64,000 nucleotides of DNA from the NCBI GenBank assembly GCA_020736575.1, contig JAGPYM010000002.1, forward strand, positions 1,550,001 through 1,614,000, written 5' to 3'. Positions 24,111 through 35,334 of this stretch are shown here, in pieces (position 1 is the first letter of the stretch; every line of letters begins with the position of its first letter). The notes below the pieces were generated by a model. It was not told where the DNA came from. It did not search any database and saw only the letters and a list, made by a program, of their open reading frames with translations. The DNA is from Thelonectria olida (lineage: Eukaryota; Ascomycota; Sordariomycetes; Hypocreales; Nectriaceae). Made by a program: the position numbers and the translations under genes.

Positions 24111-25454
24111 AACCCAACTCCATTCTAGTACCTGTGCTGCAGTCGTACCCGAGAAGGTACCTTGCCTGAGGCGAACTCAAATGCTACTGCGGAAGCCTTC
24201 CTCTACGTAGCAGTTGCCCTCACAACCTCAGTATTGTCCGCCACTCCACGACCAGGCTGCAGCGCCTGTTTCCCAGCCCTGGTCTTTCCCTGCTGACACT
24301 GACTCCATGTTGAGCCGGCCTCATGCTCAATTACACGCTTCTACCTCACCCACCAGTGTTCAGCGACTCGAAACACCGATGTGCATGGCAATAACTCCGC
24401 CCACCCCAGTCTGCTTTGCACGGCGGTTGTCGGAAGCAGTGCTGAATGCGTAGGGTGATACCGTCATCGGAACTTGTCTGGCTGAATCGGCGGTCCCGGT
24501 TCGGGTTGATGACCTTCTTGTTGGTAGATCAGAGTTTAGCGCTGGCACAGCGGATCCAAACCTCACTCAAATAACCACCACGATGCATCAGGTATGTAGC
24601 ATCCCTACCTGAGAGTACGCTGATGCTGGGCGAGTATGCGAACTTCGTGGTTCTGTCTGGCACTTCTGTGCTGCACCAGACGACGACTTCGTACTAGCCA
24701 GCTTCTACTACTACTCAATTTCGGGGTTCCTAGAGCTTGGCTGCGATGCTTCTCGACGTGGAGGAGGGCAAGACGCCCTGACCACTTTATCCATTGTGAA
24801 TCAAACTGGATCATTGCTTCTCAGCCTTTCCATTCTGGAACTGCGTCCAAGACAAGACAATCTCGGACTGTGTTTTACTTGCCTACATTTCCACATTGCA
24901 TACCTTCTCTCCCACCCTCTCCGCCTCTGAAGCTACCATTCGAGCTATCAGTCCGGAGTACTCGACCATTACCGCGAGACACTCGAGTCACTTACATACA
25001 CAGGCAGTACGGATTGCGGAAGGCGGAGGGCGTTCTGAATACCCCGGAGAGCTCCATTCCGCATTCCCTTGCTCTCGCATCAACAGGCCACTCATCCTAA
25101 TCTCCTCTCTTCTCTCAATGTTACGCCTGTGCGCCCAACTCACCCTTCCACGACAAGGCCTGGCAACCTAAGTTCCAAGGCAGGTACCGGTAGCTGCGCA
25201 CGATCATCGCCAGGCCTCGCGACTGATGAAGCGGCTTCTGTTCTAGACCACTGTCATTAGAGCCCGGCGTCCTGTCCAAAGTGCCCTGGAGCCTGATAAC
25301 TGGGGCAGACCAACACTTTGGGCGGGGTACTTTAGTTATGCATGACGACGATGTACCGTCATACGAATTTAACATGTCCCTGTACATAGTGACGAGTACC
25401 TTCCGGCATGCCTCCCTTCAATATTAGTCCGCTCCGTCCGACAGGATGAGTGCT

Positions 25455-25496
25455 GCCACTGCCGCTGCCACTGCCTCTGCCACTGCCTCTGCCGCC
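25455..25496 (+). repeat. imperfect hexamer repeat GCC(A/G/T)CT
   Basis: Seven consecutive hexamers read GCCACT, GCCGCT, GCCACT, GCCTCT, GCCACT, GCCTCT and GCCGCC. It is a simple repeat with no evident coding role. Confidence 0.85.
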
Positions 25497-27552
25497 AATG
25501 CTCTGAATCCCAGGTCACTCACCATCCAACACCACCCTTCCTCTGGCCGGCTCCGTGGTTGAGAGCTGTCTTTGGCTCATTGCCATTTGCATCTGCTCGG
25601 CGCTCTACAACGTATTTGCCTCTTGTTGGTGTCCCGAACTTTTAGTCGCTCTAAAAAGTCTTTGTCTTTACTTTCTCACCCACGCCCCCATTCATCATTC
25701 TTGCCCAGCCTGGCCCGGGTGTCATCCGTCAACCTCCTCCATGCCCGCTCGCTCTCTGCTACCACCCGTGCTAGTGATAGTCTCGTATCGAGATATGTAG
25801 CTATGTACGTCAACCGCCTAGGTACCTTGTGTTTGTGCAGTGCGATCCTAGCTTCCGCATTTGGGCAGGTATTGTAATGTATGTATCGATGTACGTATCT
25901 TGTTTCCATTCATGTATCACCGCAGTTGAAAGCCTTCGCGAACCCCTTTCATCATAATATGACGGGGGAAATGGGCAAATGGGTCGACGGCTCTTTGAGT
26001 TTCAGCAGCTATCCATGGAACTGTTCTTCCTTGCCATGTGGTCACTCAGTGTTCCCCCTTTCCTATGGCAACCAGCCTTGGGATAACGTGTGCCAGGTAA
26101 TCTTGGTTGCTTGGTAAGTTTTTGGTGCGGATGGGCATGTTCTGTAATGAGATTCCGCGAAGTACTTCGTACACATGACGGGGGAGGGAGAGGCGGATGA
26201 GGCCTTGGTACCTTGTGGCACATACACCAGGTGCGGGCGCAGCGAGTACCAGGCGCAAGAGTCTTGCGCCTTGCGCCATGGGACCATTGGGCCATGAACC
26301 ATGAGGCGTGGTCGGGTGGCCCTCCTTTCAAACCAAACTCCCTGGGCCAGGGCGTCCAAGGTGCAGGCAAGCAGATTCACCGGCTGGGCGCGGGCGGCGT
26401 GTCTGGGTTGTGCGCGCCATTTGGTCGTGCGGACCAAAACAAAGACCAAAGGCACGGCCGTAAGTGGCCCAGGACAGAGGTACCGGCAGAGACTTTCAGC
26501 GGGTACGCGACACACCAATTAATGGGTGGTCATGTAGCGACGCTCGCTGCTGATACTGTGCTGTACTTGGGCGCGCGCGGGCAAAGGACGGGTAGCTCTG
26601 CGTCCCCCGTCCACGCAACAGTCGTGGTTCCGCCCCACTCCCTCTTCTTCGCTCTCTGCTCTGCCTGTCTCCCTGCCACCGGCTTTTCTCTTGCTTGCGG
26701 TTGATGCCCACGTTGCTATGCAACTGCTGGCGACCGGTTGATCCCTGGCTTCCTGCCTCGTGCGTAGGTTGCCTTCCCTTTGGTCCTTACCTCCTCGTCT
26801 GTCGAAGGCTCATTTGCACGGCACACGCCGTGTGAGTGTCAATGGCTGCCCAACTTGCAACGGATGTGCTGTGCAACCGTCCGTCCTATTAGCTGCTTAT
26901 TCGTATCCCGTTGCGGCGTGCTGATCTGGTCGTCCGGTCATTGCGCAAATGTGACGGGATATTCGAGGCAACCCCTCTCGCCCACCTGCTGTCGATTTCC
27001 TGGCTGATTGTGAGCTGCCCACGTCTTCCGCTTTTGCCATGTCTCCCTCTTCCCCCTCTCGTCATCCCTTCTGAGCTCCTTTTTCTCTTCGCTTTCTCGG
27101 GGTCCTTATGCCAAGGCATCTCACGTGCATACATCGCACGATGGTCATAGCTCCTTACCGCTCCCTAGCCCTATCGGGACTTTGCGCGGAGACTGGCAAG
27201 CTCCTCAAATGCCCATGAAGCAAAATGGGTGGTGGTGGTCCACGAGTTGACCTGATACTTGCATCTTGTTTGCATGAAAAAAGGCCAGGCTCCATGTCGT
27301 CAGGGGGAATCAATGCCGCGACTGCGCATTGCTAGTCGCAAACCATTCGCCCTGAAGAAAATTGATTTCTTGTTTTTCACTTTCAAATCCTATAATATGT
27401 GCCGAGCGCGGGCTGCTGCATCATGCGTCTCAACTCGTCCCGTCTCACTGGCAGATGCAGAAGATGTTGATTCGGAAGCAAGCAATTCTGGACCCAACTC
27501 AGCCGTCGATGCGGGTAGATTTGGACATGGTCGAGGATAACTCTGTGATTTC

Positions 27553-28357
27553 TCATTCTTCTGTCTCGGGGTCAAGAACCGCTTCTCGCAGCTCATCGTC
27601 TGCTGCCCAGTCAACTCCGCTGCCCACAATCATGCCACTCGCCACACCTTTCATCACTTTCCACCTCTGTCGACTCTCTTTCACTTTAGACTGTTGAGAG
27701 TCTTGCTGCGTCTTCGTCTCCGGGTTATCATGACTGCCTGTTTTCTTTTCCTTGGCTTCCTCTGCAAGCCTAAGGAGCTCTGCTGTTAGCTGCACGTTAT
27801 GACGAGAAACGCGCAACGTCTCGCTCTGAACATCTGTCAACTCCTTCAACTGGTTTCCAGATTTGACAGCTTGCTTCGCGATTGAGATGGCAGCTTCGTC
27901 TCGCCGTTCCACATAAGGAAGTAGATCACTTCGTAACCTGTCAGATGCAACGCTTTGTAGAGTTAGGTAGCTTTGAAACGTACCTGTCTACCGATGATGA
28001 GTCGGTGCCGTGGTGGACGGCTTTCAAGATAGGGTTCGCTATGATGACGGCTTCAATCACGTCGTTTCGAAGGACATATTTGGCTCGTGATTCAAGTAAC
28101 TCGGCCTGCGCTCGTTGTGTCTCCTCCTCCGTGGGGTTTGAGGTCGCATCTGGAGGAAAGTCAGTTTTGTAGGACGACATCTCAAGCAAGAACAACCCAC
28201 CTGGTTGATGTGACTGCTGGCCGTTGATAATTGCAATCTCCAGTCGTAGCTCTTGCAGTTGGTCGTATAATGCAAGCACTTTCTCCTCGTCTTCAGAGAA
28301 AGGCAAGTGAGTCTCGGAAGCGAGATCGATCATGGACTGGTCAGCTTGCTCTTCCAT
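27553..28357 (-). CDS. fta3: inner-kinetochore protein CENP-H (Fta3/Mcm16)
   Basis: Three exons on the minus strand, 28357-28201, 28149-27984 and 27937-27553, give 235 residues in phase. The introns are short (51 and 46 bp; GTGGGT...CCAG and GTACGT...ACAG). The CENP-H core runs from about residue 65: RAKYVLRNDVIEAVIIANPILKAVHHGT, then ERRDEAAISIAKQ, then LTDVQSETLRVSRHNVQLTAELLRLAEE, a long heptad-rich helix. CENP-H belongs to the CCAN/Sim4/Ctf3 complex at centromeres. The first 50 residues are acidic and also helical. The start lies 450 bp from the divergent ATG11 start, so the two probably share a promoter region. Family and length agree well. Confidence 0.88.
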
Positions 28358-28807
28358 TGTGATGAGTTCGTTGTTGCTGCTGTCTTCATTTACAACTAGA
28401 AATGAACCTTCTTTAACCGAATTTGTCTATCCAACGCGCTCCGCCGCGTCTGAGGCTCCATTCATGACGCGAGATATTGGATCGAAGCGGGATGAGAGAT
28501 GTGTGGCTGTGCATGTGTGGCGATCCAGTGGCTCTTCCAATGGCTGATGATAAGATAAGAACCAGTCAGTCACAAGGCACCAGTCACGCTAACACCCGCT
28601 CCCATCGACCATCACTGTCCGCTTGACGTCCGAAATAAGGCTTCCGTCACGCGAATATAATCCTGGGCCTAGCCCAGCTTTCATCCTCCATCAACCGTCG
28701 CTTGTTCAGCCAGGCTCCCGCCCTTCCGCCTCAATCATCCTCGTTCCCCAATCTCCTTCGTGCCGGTCGCACAGCGCCGCAAACTTGTCCATGGGAGATG
28801 TCTCGGG
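28358..28807. promoter_or_regulatory. divergent promoter region, CENP-H / ATG11
   Basis: The 450 bp between the two start codons must carry both promoters. I see no clear TATA box. There is a CA/CT-rich stretch just upstream of ATG11. Confidence 0.55.
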
Positions 28808-31800
28808 ATGGCTACCCAGGTGTTGATAGCCCATACGGGCCAGCGGCTGGAGGTCGATACCGCGCAGTTCTCCCTGTACGTCCGATATCCGCATACCCAA
28901 GGCTTTTGCGACTAACCCTCTCTCAGTCTCGATGATCTGAAGACTTGGGTCTCTCGCAATACCTCGATCCCGCCTCAAAATATCGTCGCCTTGACCCCTC
29001 AAGGTCGCAGTGTTAAGTTTGCGAGTCTTCACGCTGAGGTCCGTTATCGCCTTGTCACGTTCCCCATTTGCGGCGTTGCTAACATCCCATAGAAAGAGAT
29101 ATTCGTCTACGACATCCGAATAAGTCAGCCATCATCGTCTAAGAGCCCCTCAAACATCGCCATCGATGTTCCGCTCCCCAAAAAGTACAACCCCATGAAT
29201 GCGCCCAACTCGATAAACGATGTGCAAGCAATTTCATCATGGCAAAGCTTATACAAAGACCGCCGGACCTGGGCCATGCGACTCCTAGAGGATTGCACCC
29301 GCATGAATGAGGGCATCATGACCCGCTACGATGAAATCGACGTCATCGTGAAATGCTTGGATGCTGCGGTTACCAATCTGGAAATCAGCATCAAGCAAAT
29401 CGAGCCCAAATACAACGAGCTGAAGAAATGGGTCGTTCCGGCCTTGACAGAACATGATCAACTAGTGAAGAAATGGGAACACTACCTATCACTGGCTTCA
29501 GATACCCCCATCTCATCATCCATGGTCAAATTCATGACCCGTGGGGAATCCACCAAATCACGACCCACGTTGAAGGATCTCATCGAGCTAGACACAGCGA
29601 AGAAAGCGGGCCGGCTTGCCCCTACCGCTCATCGGAGGTTCAGTGACAAGGCCAACGACCTCGACAGCGCCGTCGAACGCATGTATCAAGGTTTGCACGA
29701 GTTGATTACAGATTTTGACAAGCTCATGGGCCGTTCTGCTTTCGGTCGGAGCGGCGACTCGGGCCAACTTCTCGAAGATATCGAGGCTGTGGTGAAGCAG
29801 ATGGACTCCGACTACCGCACTATCCTCTCATCTGGTGGTACCCAACGCGATCTGGCTCAGGCTTCCAAAACGGCTTCAGTTCACACTGAGCATATGGTAC
29901 CTTCTCTAAAGAATCGGGTCAAGGAGATGGATGATCTGCAACACTATGTGACAGAGGCTCGCAACTCGATCGCTGCCGAATCAGCCAAGTTTATGCGCGC
30001 CATTACCGACATCACGTCTTTGCACAGCGGCGTTAAAAGCCAGATCAATGTGCTCAACCAATCAGAGGATGACATGAATACATTTGACTATCTCCGCCTG
30101 ATCCATCAGCTTCCTTATATGTACGCTTCTTTTCTTGTCGAGGCTGTTCGACGTCGAGAATGGGTTGATAAGGTAAAAACCGACTCGTCGACCCTTGCAA
30201 ACGAGATGGCTCTATTCCAGGACGAGGAATCAAAACGTCGCCGCAAATGGCAAAAAATGATAGGCAGCACGTATGGGCCAGAACTTGATACAAAGGTTGT
30301 TGGCTTAGAGGTCAACCTACTGGGAGAGGACAGTCCATGGCCATCAATCACCAAAGAGGAATTGAACGAGTTCGTTGAGCTCATTCAGGGTCAAGGCGTC
30401 GACCAAGAGCTTCTCGACGACATTCTGAAGCTTGTCCAGGAGCTCAACAACCCGACGAGGCAACAGTCCAAACGTCTAAAGGCTTTCAAGAACGGGAGTG
30501 TTCATGAGGCCTCACTTGGAAGGAGTGGGCTCATGATTCGGGGAGATGACGACCTGCTTCGATCACTACAAGATGACAAGGGCAAACTCGAGAACAAACT
30601 CAAGACAGCTGAGAGCAGGGTCCGTCGACTTGAAGACTTGCTACATCGACAAAGTCAAGCTACCCGTCCTGGTAACTTATTCCAGCCACAAAGTCCCCAA
30701 CCACGAGAACGACAAAACTCAGTCTCTTCTGTTAGGTCTAGTAGGTTTGATGATCGACGAAGATCTTCGGGTAATGGCGATCATCTGATGCGACGTATCA
30801 CTCAGTTAGAGAACGAGTTGCGACAGGAGAAGCAGCGGAATACTCAACTCCAGCAAGACCTTGCCACTCAGGCAACCCAACATGAGGATATGAGGGGCCA
30901 AATGAGTGAGGTGAATTCCACCAAGAGAGACCTCCTTGGGAACATGGAAGCGCTAGAGCGCGAGTTTGTTGAGGAGAGGAAAGCTCTCGAGAAAGAGATC
31001 AAGACACTGAAAGCTCGTTTGGAAGATACCGAGGACGATCTGGAGCATTTTGACGAATCAAGGCAACACGAAAAGGCCACATACGCCCAGAGAGTTGAAG
31101 AACTTGAAGCCGAGCTGGAGCAGATTAACAAGAACCGAACGGACGACACTCTCAAAGCCCAGGGCCAGGTCGAATTTTTGCGGAAGGAGACCCGAATGCA
31201 AAGGGAACAGCTGGAGGTCTTGGAACGCCGAGTTCAGGATGCTGAAGAGGAGGCCCGTACCACTTCATCGAAATTACAAAGCGCCGAGGACACTATCGAG
31301 AGTCAACTGCAGGCTCTGTCGAAGCTCTACGTACAGTTTTCGCCGGATCAAGCCGTTCCAGATGATTTGGCGGACCTAGCTGATGCTTTGATGTCTCAAG
31401 CTACGGATCTGGTTTCGAAGCTGATGACCACTGAAAGCGACGCAACCTTGTTCAAGACAGATCTGGAACAGGCCAACACCTCCATCAAAGAGCTTCGGGT
31501 GGAGCTCGAGGGGGCTAAATCGAAACTCTCGAAAGAGGAAATGTCAGCAATGCATTCACGCGAGCACCTCGAAGAGGAAAAGGCCAAGGTCGCAGCACTT
31601 GAGGAAGAGTTGGCAGACAACCGTGAACAGCTTGGCGAGCTTCGCAATAAACTTTCTGATGGCGCAACAGGTTCGGAGGCCATGCAAAAGAGGCTTAAGG
31701 AAGAAGAATCCAAGGTTGTGACTCTGAAAGAGGAAGTAGCATCTCGACAATCTCAGATGGGCAGTCTAGAAGAGGAGTTGCACTTGTTCCGGGAAAAGGT

Positions 31801-33091
31801 CGAGGCGCTCCAGGACAAGTTGACGAGCCAAACAAACCAGTATATTTCTCGAGATGAGAAGACCAAGGATCTGTCACAACGATTGTACTCTCAAAGCGAC
31901 CGCTTGTGTCGTCTTCTAGAGCGAGTCGGGTATACTATCAGTCGACAGGGCGGAGAAATAACCATCAACAAGATTCCTCGGGCCGAGCGAATCAGCCAGA
32001 ATCCGAACGACGCCTCCGATCCTGCATTGTCCATTCGACGGTCTATCACGTTGAGCCGTGTCTTGGCTGACAGTACCGACGTCGAGTCTCTGTATTGGTT
32101 GAACAACTCTGACGCCCAAGCTGAAACCGAGAAGTATGAGGCGTTCATGAAGACGCTAGGCAATTTTGACGTAGATCTCTTCTCCGAGACCATCTATCGC
32201 AGAATTAAAGAGGTGGAACACTTGGCACGGAAATGGCAACGAGAGGCTCGGTCCTACAGAGAAAAGTCCCACGCTGCGCAAAAGGACTCCCACGAGAAGA
32301 TTGCGTTCAAGCACTTTAAGGAAGGTGACCTGGCACTCTTCTTGCCTACGCGAAATCAGCAAGCTGGAGCCTGGGCGGCCTTCAATGTGGGATTCCCGCA
32401 TTATTTCCTTCGTGAACAGGACGCGCATCGTCTGCATCACAGGGAATGGCTCGTGGCACGAATCAACCGTATCGAGGAGCGTGTGGTTGATCTCTCCAAG
32501 AGCCTGCAGCCCAACAACGACGCCAACTCGGTCAACGATGAGGAGAATGATAATCCATTCCAGCTCTCTGACGGCCTTCGGTGGTACCTGATCGATGCTC
32601 ATGAGGACAAGCCCGGGGCGCCTTCCACTCCGGGCATGGGGAAGTCAACAGTTGCAGCCAACACAGTCGAAGCAACGGCGAACATCCACACCCACACAGT
32701 CAAGGGAAAGAACCGAGACAGCGTCACTAGCATCGAAGGGATTAACAAAACTCTGTCGAAGAGTTTGGAGAGTCGTCGAAGCAGCTCTGGCTCAAAGAAG
32801 GCGACGCTGCCGTTCCAACTCGGCGGGACCGCACTGCTTAAGAGCAGTGCTCTGGCTAGTGAGACAAACTCGCTGAGGGCTGTTCCGACGGACACTCCGG
32901 CTGGAACAAGCCCAACGCAGGCTCTCCTTGCAGCAGCCAATGCTGGCTTGGCTTCGAAATCCTCCCCAGATGGACAGAAACAGACACCTCCCCAAGGCCT
33001 CGGCATGTCACCACCGGGTGAATCATCGACAAAGGCCACCAGTGCCAATCTGGACGAGGTACGAAAAGTCGACTCCCTTCTTGGACCCTAG
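28808..33091 (+). CDS. atg11: autophagy scaffold protein Atg11
   Basis: Three exons, 28808-28875, 28927-29038 and 29093-33091, give 1392 residues. The two small 5' exons restore the family N-terminus MATQVLIAHTGQRLEVDTAQF...NTSIPPQNIVALTPQGRSVKF, which the long third exon lacks. The middle (about residues 500-1000) is a long coiled coil. The C-terminal Atg11/FIP200 claw domain (about residues 1130-1230) shows FKEGDLALFLPTRN, GAWAAFNVGFPHYFL and a REWLVARI block. Atg11 scaffolds cargo receptors and the Atg1 kinase in selective autophagy (mitophagy and pexophagy in fungi). The last 130 residues are disordered and Ser/Ala-rich. The length is normal for filamentous fungi. Confidence 0.96.
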
Positions 33092-33546
33092 GTTAACAAC
33101 GGGCGAGTGACAGTCTCGCAGACTTGTGCAACGGGAAGATTCGGCGCAGAGCGAGTCGAAGAAGTCGGTCGTGTGGGACGCTTTGTGGACTGTCGATTAC
33201 AACTATGAGAGCCCAAGCAAGAGGTAGTTTAGAAGGGTTATGGCGATTTCGGCGTGTCATCCTTGTGTTGCTGGGATCCGAACATGGGAATTTCTTTGTA
33301 CGGTTTGTTTTATTCTCTGGGAAACATGTCATATAGGCGGCGTTGGTTTCTTTGCTATAATACGGTGCATGACTGGTGTCTCTTGATTCTCTATACATGC
33401 CTGTGGGTTGGAATAGATGCTGGAAGCCATTTGGTTAGCATGCCCTTGAGGGGGCGGCAGTAGAGTGCAAGAGGGCAACAATAATCAATATGGCTGACAA
33501 TTACTCGCTGTCTATTCAATGACGTGATTTATGTTCTAGTTAGTGT
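33092..33546. other. convergent 3' intergenic region
   Basis: The stretch lies between the 3' end of ATG11 and the 3' end of the leftward 461-residue gene. It holds the 3' UTRs and no other feature I can support. Confidence 0.5.
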
Positions 33547-34932
33547 CTACTTCTGCTTCAAGGGCTCCTTTCCTTTATTCATCAAATATGGATAAACATC
33601 CAATGTTAAATGGCACAAAACAGCCATCCACATGACTAAAAGCAGCCAAGCGAATGTATTTCGAGGTCGCAAACCCTCGTCTTCATGAAGCCAGCCGTCA
33701 ACATCGTGGGGTCCAGGCCATTCCCAAGTCCCGGGCTGAGCGTCGTAAATGATATGAAGCTTGCCCCGGGGACGTAGACAATCCTTGATGAAATGAATAT
33801 AGCTTGGTTCTCCGAAAACGGATTTCTTGTTCTCAAAGGTACGAATCCAGTCGTCCATAGTTCTATTCTCGAGGAGGGACTCCAAAGTGTCGCTCTGATC
33901 AACATGGTCCAAGTCGCGATCGAACCAGCTGTCGAAGTGCTCAAAGTAATCTTCTGTAAAGCGAAGCTTCACAGGTAAGCCTTTTACGACAAGCAGCTTT
34001 AGTTGCAAGTGCTTCCCCATCTCTCTGAACATGTTAGTGATAACGCGGGGCTTTGTATGGTGGACAAAGTCCAAGGTACTGAAGTCAAGAAAAAGAGACT
34101 CGAGGTTGGTCAGGAGATCCCACCTAAGCCGGAACATGTCCTCTATTTGGTGGCGGATCATGGTATGGACTGCATGTATGGTCTCTGTAAAGTCTTCGTC
34201 CATGTTCAAGGCGTGTTCCCCAAGAAGAAACTCAAATAACATGGAATTGTCTGGAGGAATCTTGGGCCCCTTAAACATGACGTGTCTAAGGTTCTGACAC
34301 TCAAGTAAGGGGTCGCCGTCTATTCGAGCGGACGATGCAATAGCATTGGGGCCGAAGTGCTTTGCGTAAAAGCCGGAAGCATATGGGAGGATATCGAGGC
34401 CTGGGGTGGTGAGAGCCATGTGTCGCCCGCTTCTCATCATATCCAAATTGTCAACTTCGTCAAGAACCTCGGGTCGCCAATGACTCTCGAACACCTGAGC
34501 CCTGTTATGAAGATGGTGGCGCCAGAGAGAGTCGTCCCAGCCCTGCTTGTCCCAACTTTTGTCGTCGCTGGGCAGCTTGAGGGATTCTTGCGAGACGATT
34601 GTATATGAGACAGGGGCTACATGAATACAGCAATGCTGGACGGGGAGGAACTCGAGAGTTCCGCAAGTGGGATTACCGTCCTGGTCGGGTTGGTTTCTGG
34701 TATAGATGATGGTTGAGTCTCTCTGGAAGCCCTCGCAATGTTGATCATTGGACAGCATTCGGATTAGGCAGGGGTGTTCGTCCTTAGACATGTTAATGAT
34801 CTTCAAAACAAGCTCCGGCGGGAGAAGGGGGCTCGACCTTTGAGCTTTTGGAGGGACTACTGGAAAGTCTGCTGGGAGATTAGCCATTGGAGAGTGTGTG
34901 GTGTTGGTAAGAGATGATGAGGTGTAAGACAT
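33547..34932 (-). CDS. hypothetical protein, possible F-box-like N-terminus and C-terminal TM
   Basis: A single-exon frame of 461 residues that I cannot assign to a characterised family. Near residues 33-47 the text LLPPELVLKIINM resembles the start of an F-box-like motif, but the rest of that motif is not convincing. The middle is Leu/His/Asp-rich with scattered conserved-looking Trp residues. The end, FAWLLLVMWMAVLCHLTLDVYPYL, is a likely transmembrane segment or hydrophobic anchor followed by a basic tail. It is transcribed away from the RIP-mutated element, with its ATG about 360 bp from the element's left end, so its promoter may be affected by the insertion. Confidence 0.65.
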   Translation of the reverse strand: MSYTSSSLTNTTHSPMANLPADFPVVPPKAQRSSPLLPPELVLKIINMSKDEHPCLIRMLSNDQHCEGFQRDSTIIYTRNQPDQDGNPTCGTLEFLPVQHCCIHVAPVSYTIVSQESLKLPSDDKSWDKQGWDDSLWRHHLHNRAQVFESHWRPEVLDEVDNLDMMRSGRHMALTTPGLDILPYASGFYAKHFGPNAIASSARIDGDPLLECQNLRHVMFKGPKIPPDNSMLFEFLLGEHALNMDEDFTETIHAVHTMIRHQIEDMFRLRWDLLTNLESLFLDFSTLDFVHHTKPRVITNMFREMGKHLQLKLLVVKGLPVKLRFTEDYFEHFDSWFDRDLDHVDQSDTLESLLENRTMDDWIRTFENKKSVFGEPSYIHFIKDCLRPRGKLHIIYDAQPGTWEWPGPHDVDGWLHEDEGLRPRNTFAWLLLVMWMAVLCHLTLDVYPYLMNKGKEPLKQK

Positions 34933-35047
34933 GTGAGATTATAGAAAGATGGAGATATATTCCGAGTTAAGGGAGTCCAAAGAGGACTGCAATACTTATA
35001 TGGTTCAATAGAAAGATGATATGCAAAACATACCATGTCGTTCCTGT

Positions 35048-35074
35048 GTTCCCCTGGTGTTCAACCAGGGGAAC
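35048..35074. repeat. perfect 11 bp inverted repeat (hairpin)
   Basis: GTTCCCCTGGT and its exact reverse complement are separated by five bases (GTTCA). It lies about 115 bp upstream of the leftward gene's ATG and 220 bp from the left end of the element. The role is unknown: an operator-like palindrome or a remnant of a small inverted-repeat element are both possible. Confidence 0.8.
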
Positions 35075-35289
35075 CAGCATGCACACCCATGGAGAACACC
35101 AATTCACCGTATCGCCACGAGGCATAGCTAATTGCTCACTATATCAAACAAAGAAAAAAGGTTGGTCTCTCAGTTAGAGGGTGAGTCTGGCTCCATGTTG
35201 AAGCAGGAAGCTATCCTCTGTGCCGACCCTCATTGGCTGACGTCAGCGAGCGTTCGACCATTATTTCTTATCAGCATCCAATAGGGGCC

Positions 35290-35294
35290 GATAA
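35290..35294. repeat. candidate target-site duplication, left copy (GATAA)
   Basis: GATAA immediately precedes the left inverted repeat and matches the five bases immediately after the right one. Confidence 0.7.
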
Positions 35295-35334
35295 TACGGC
35301 AGTCCATAGCGCCCGATGTTTCAAATCAATTTTA
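35295..35334 (+). repeat. left terminal inverted repeat
   Basis: These 40 bp match the reverse complement of 40961-41000 with a single difference at position 24 (G here, A in the other copy). The outer 20 bp keep a GC-rich, CpA-containing sequence, so they largely escaped the mutation that erased the interior. Confidence 0.93.

Larger units (their letters stand above)
22161..27552. other. 5.4 kb gene-free stretch upstream of nhp6
   Basis: This is the largest non-repetitive gap in the window. Base composition is ordinary (not AT-rich), so it is not RIP-mutated. Frames of 60-190 residues occur on both strands in every part, but none shows a domain, a repeated exon phase or a good Met context. 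The part nearest nhp6 (about 22180-22900) may be its 5' UTR and promoter. It contains a hexamer repeat (25455-25496), a 14 bp direct repeat (24083-24110) and four copies of GGTACCTTG (23111, 24156, 25821 and 26207). Confidence 0.45.
34933..35294. promoter_or_regulatory. promoter region between the leftward gene and the element
   Basis: The base composition is ordinary, so RIP has not visibly spread here. The stretch contains the perfect hairpin at 35048-35074 and a CCAAT-type sequence at about 35278. It is the only space for the promoter of the leftward 461-residue gene before the AT-rich element begins. Confidence 0.5.

Noticed and set aside
25455..25496. A CRISPR-like or regulatory repeat array
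   Set aside because: It is a plain hexamer simple repeat without spacers, in a eukaryotic genome.
26213..26704. A 163-codon open frame on the plus strand in the gap upstream of nhp6
   Set aside because: The composition is irregular, there is no recognisable family, and frames of similar length overlap it on the minus strand.
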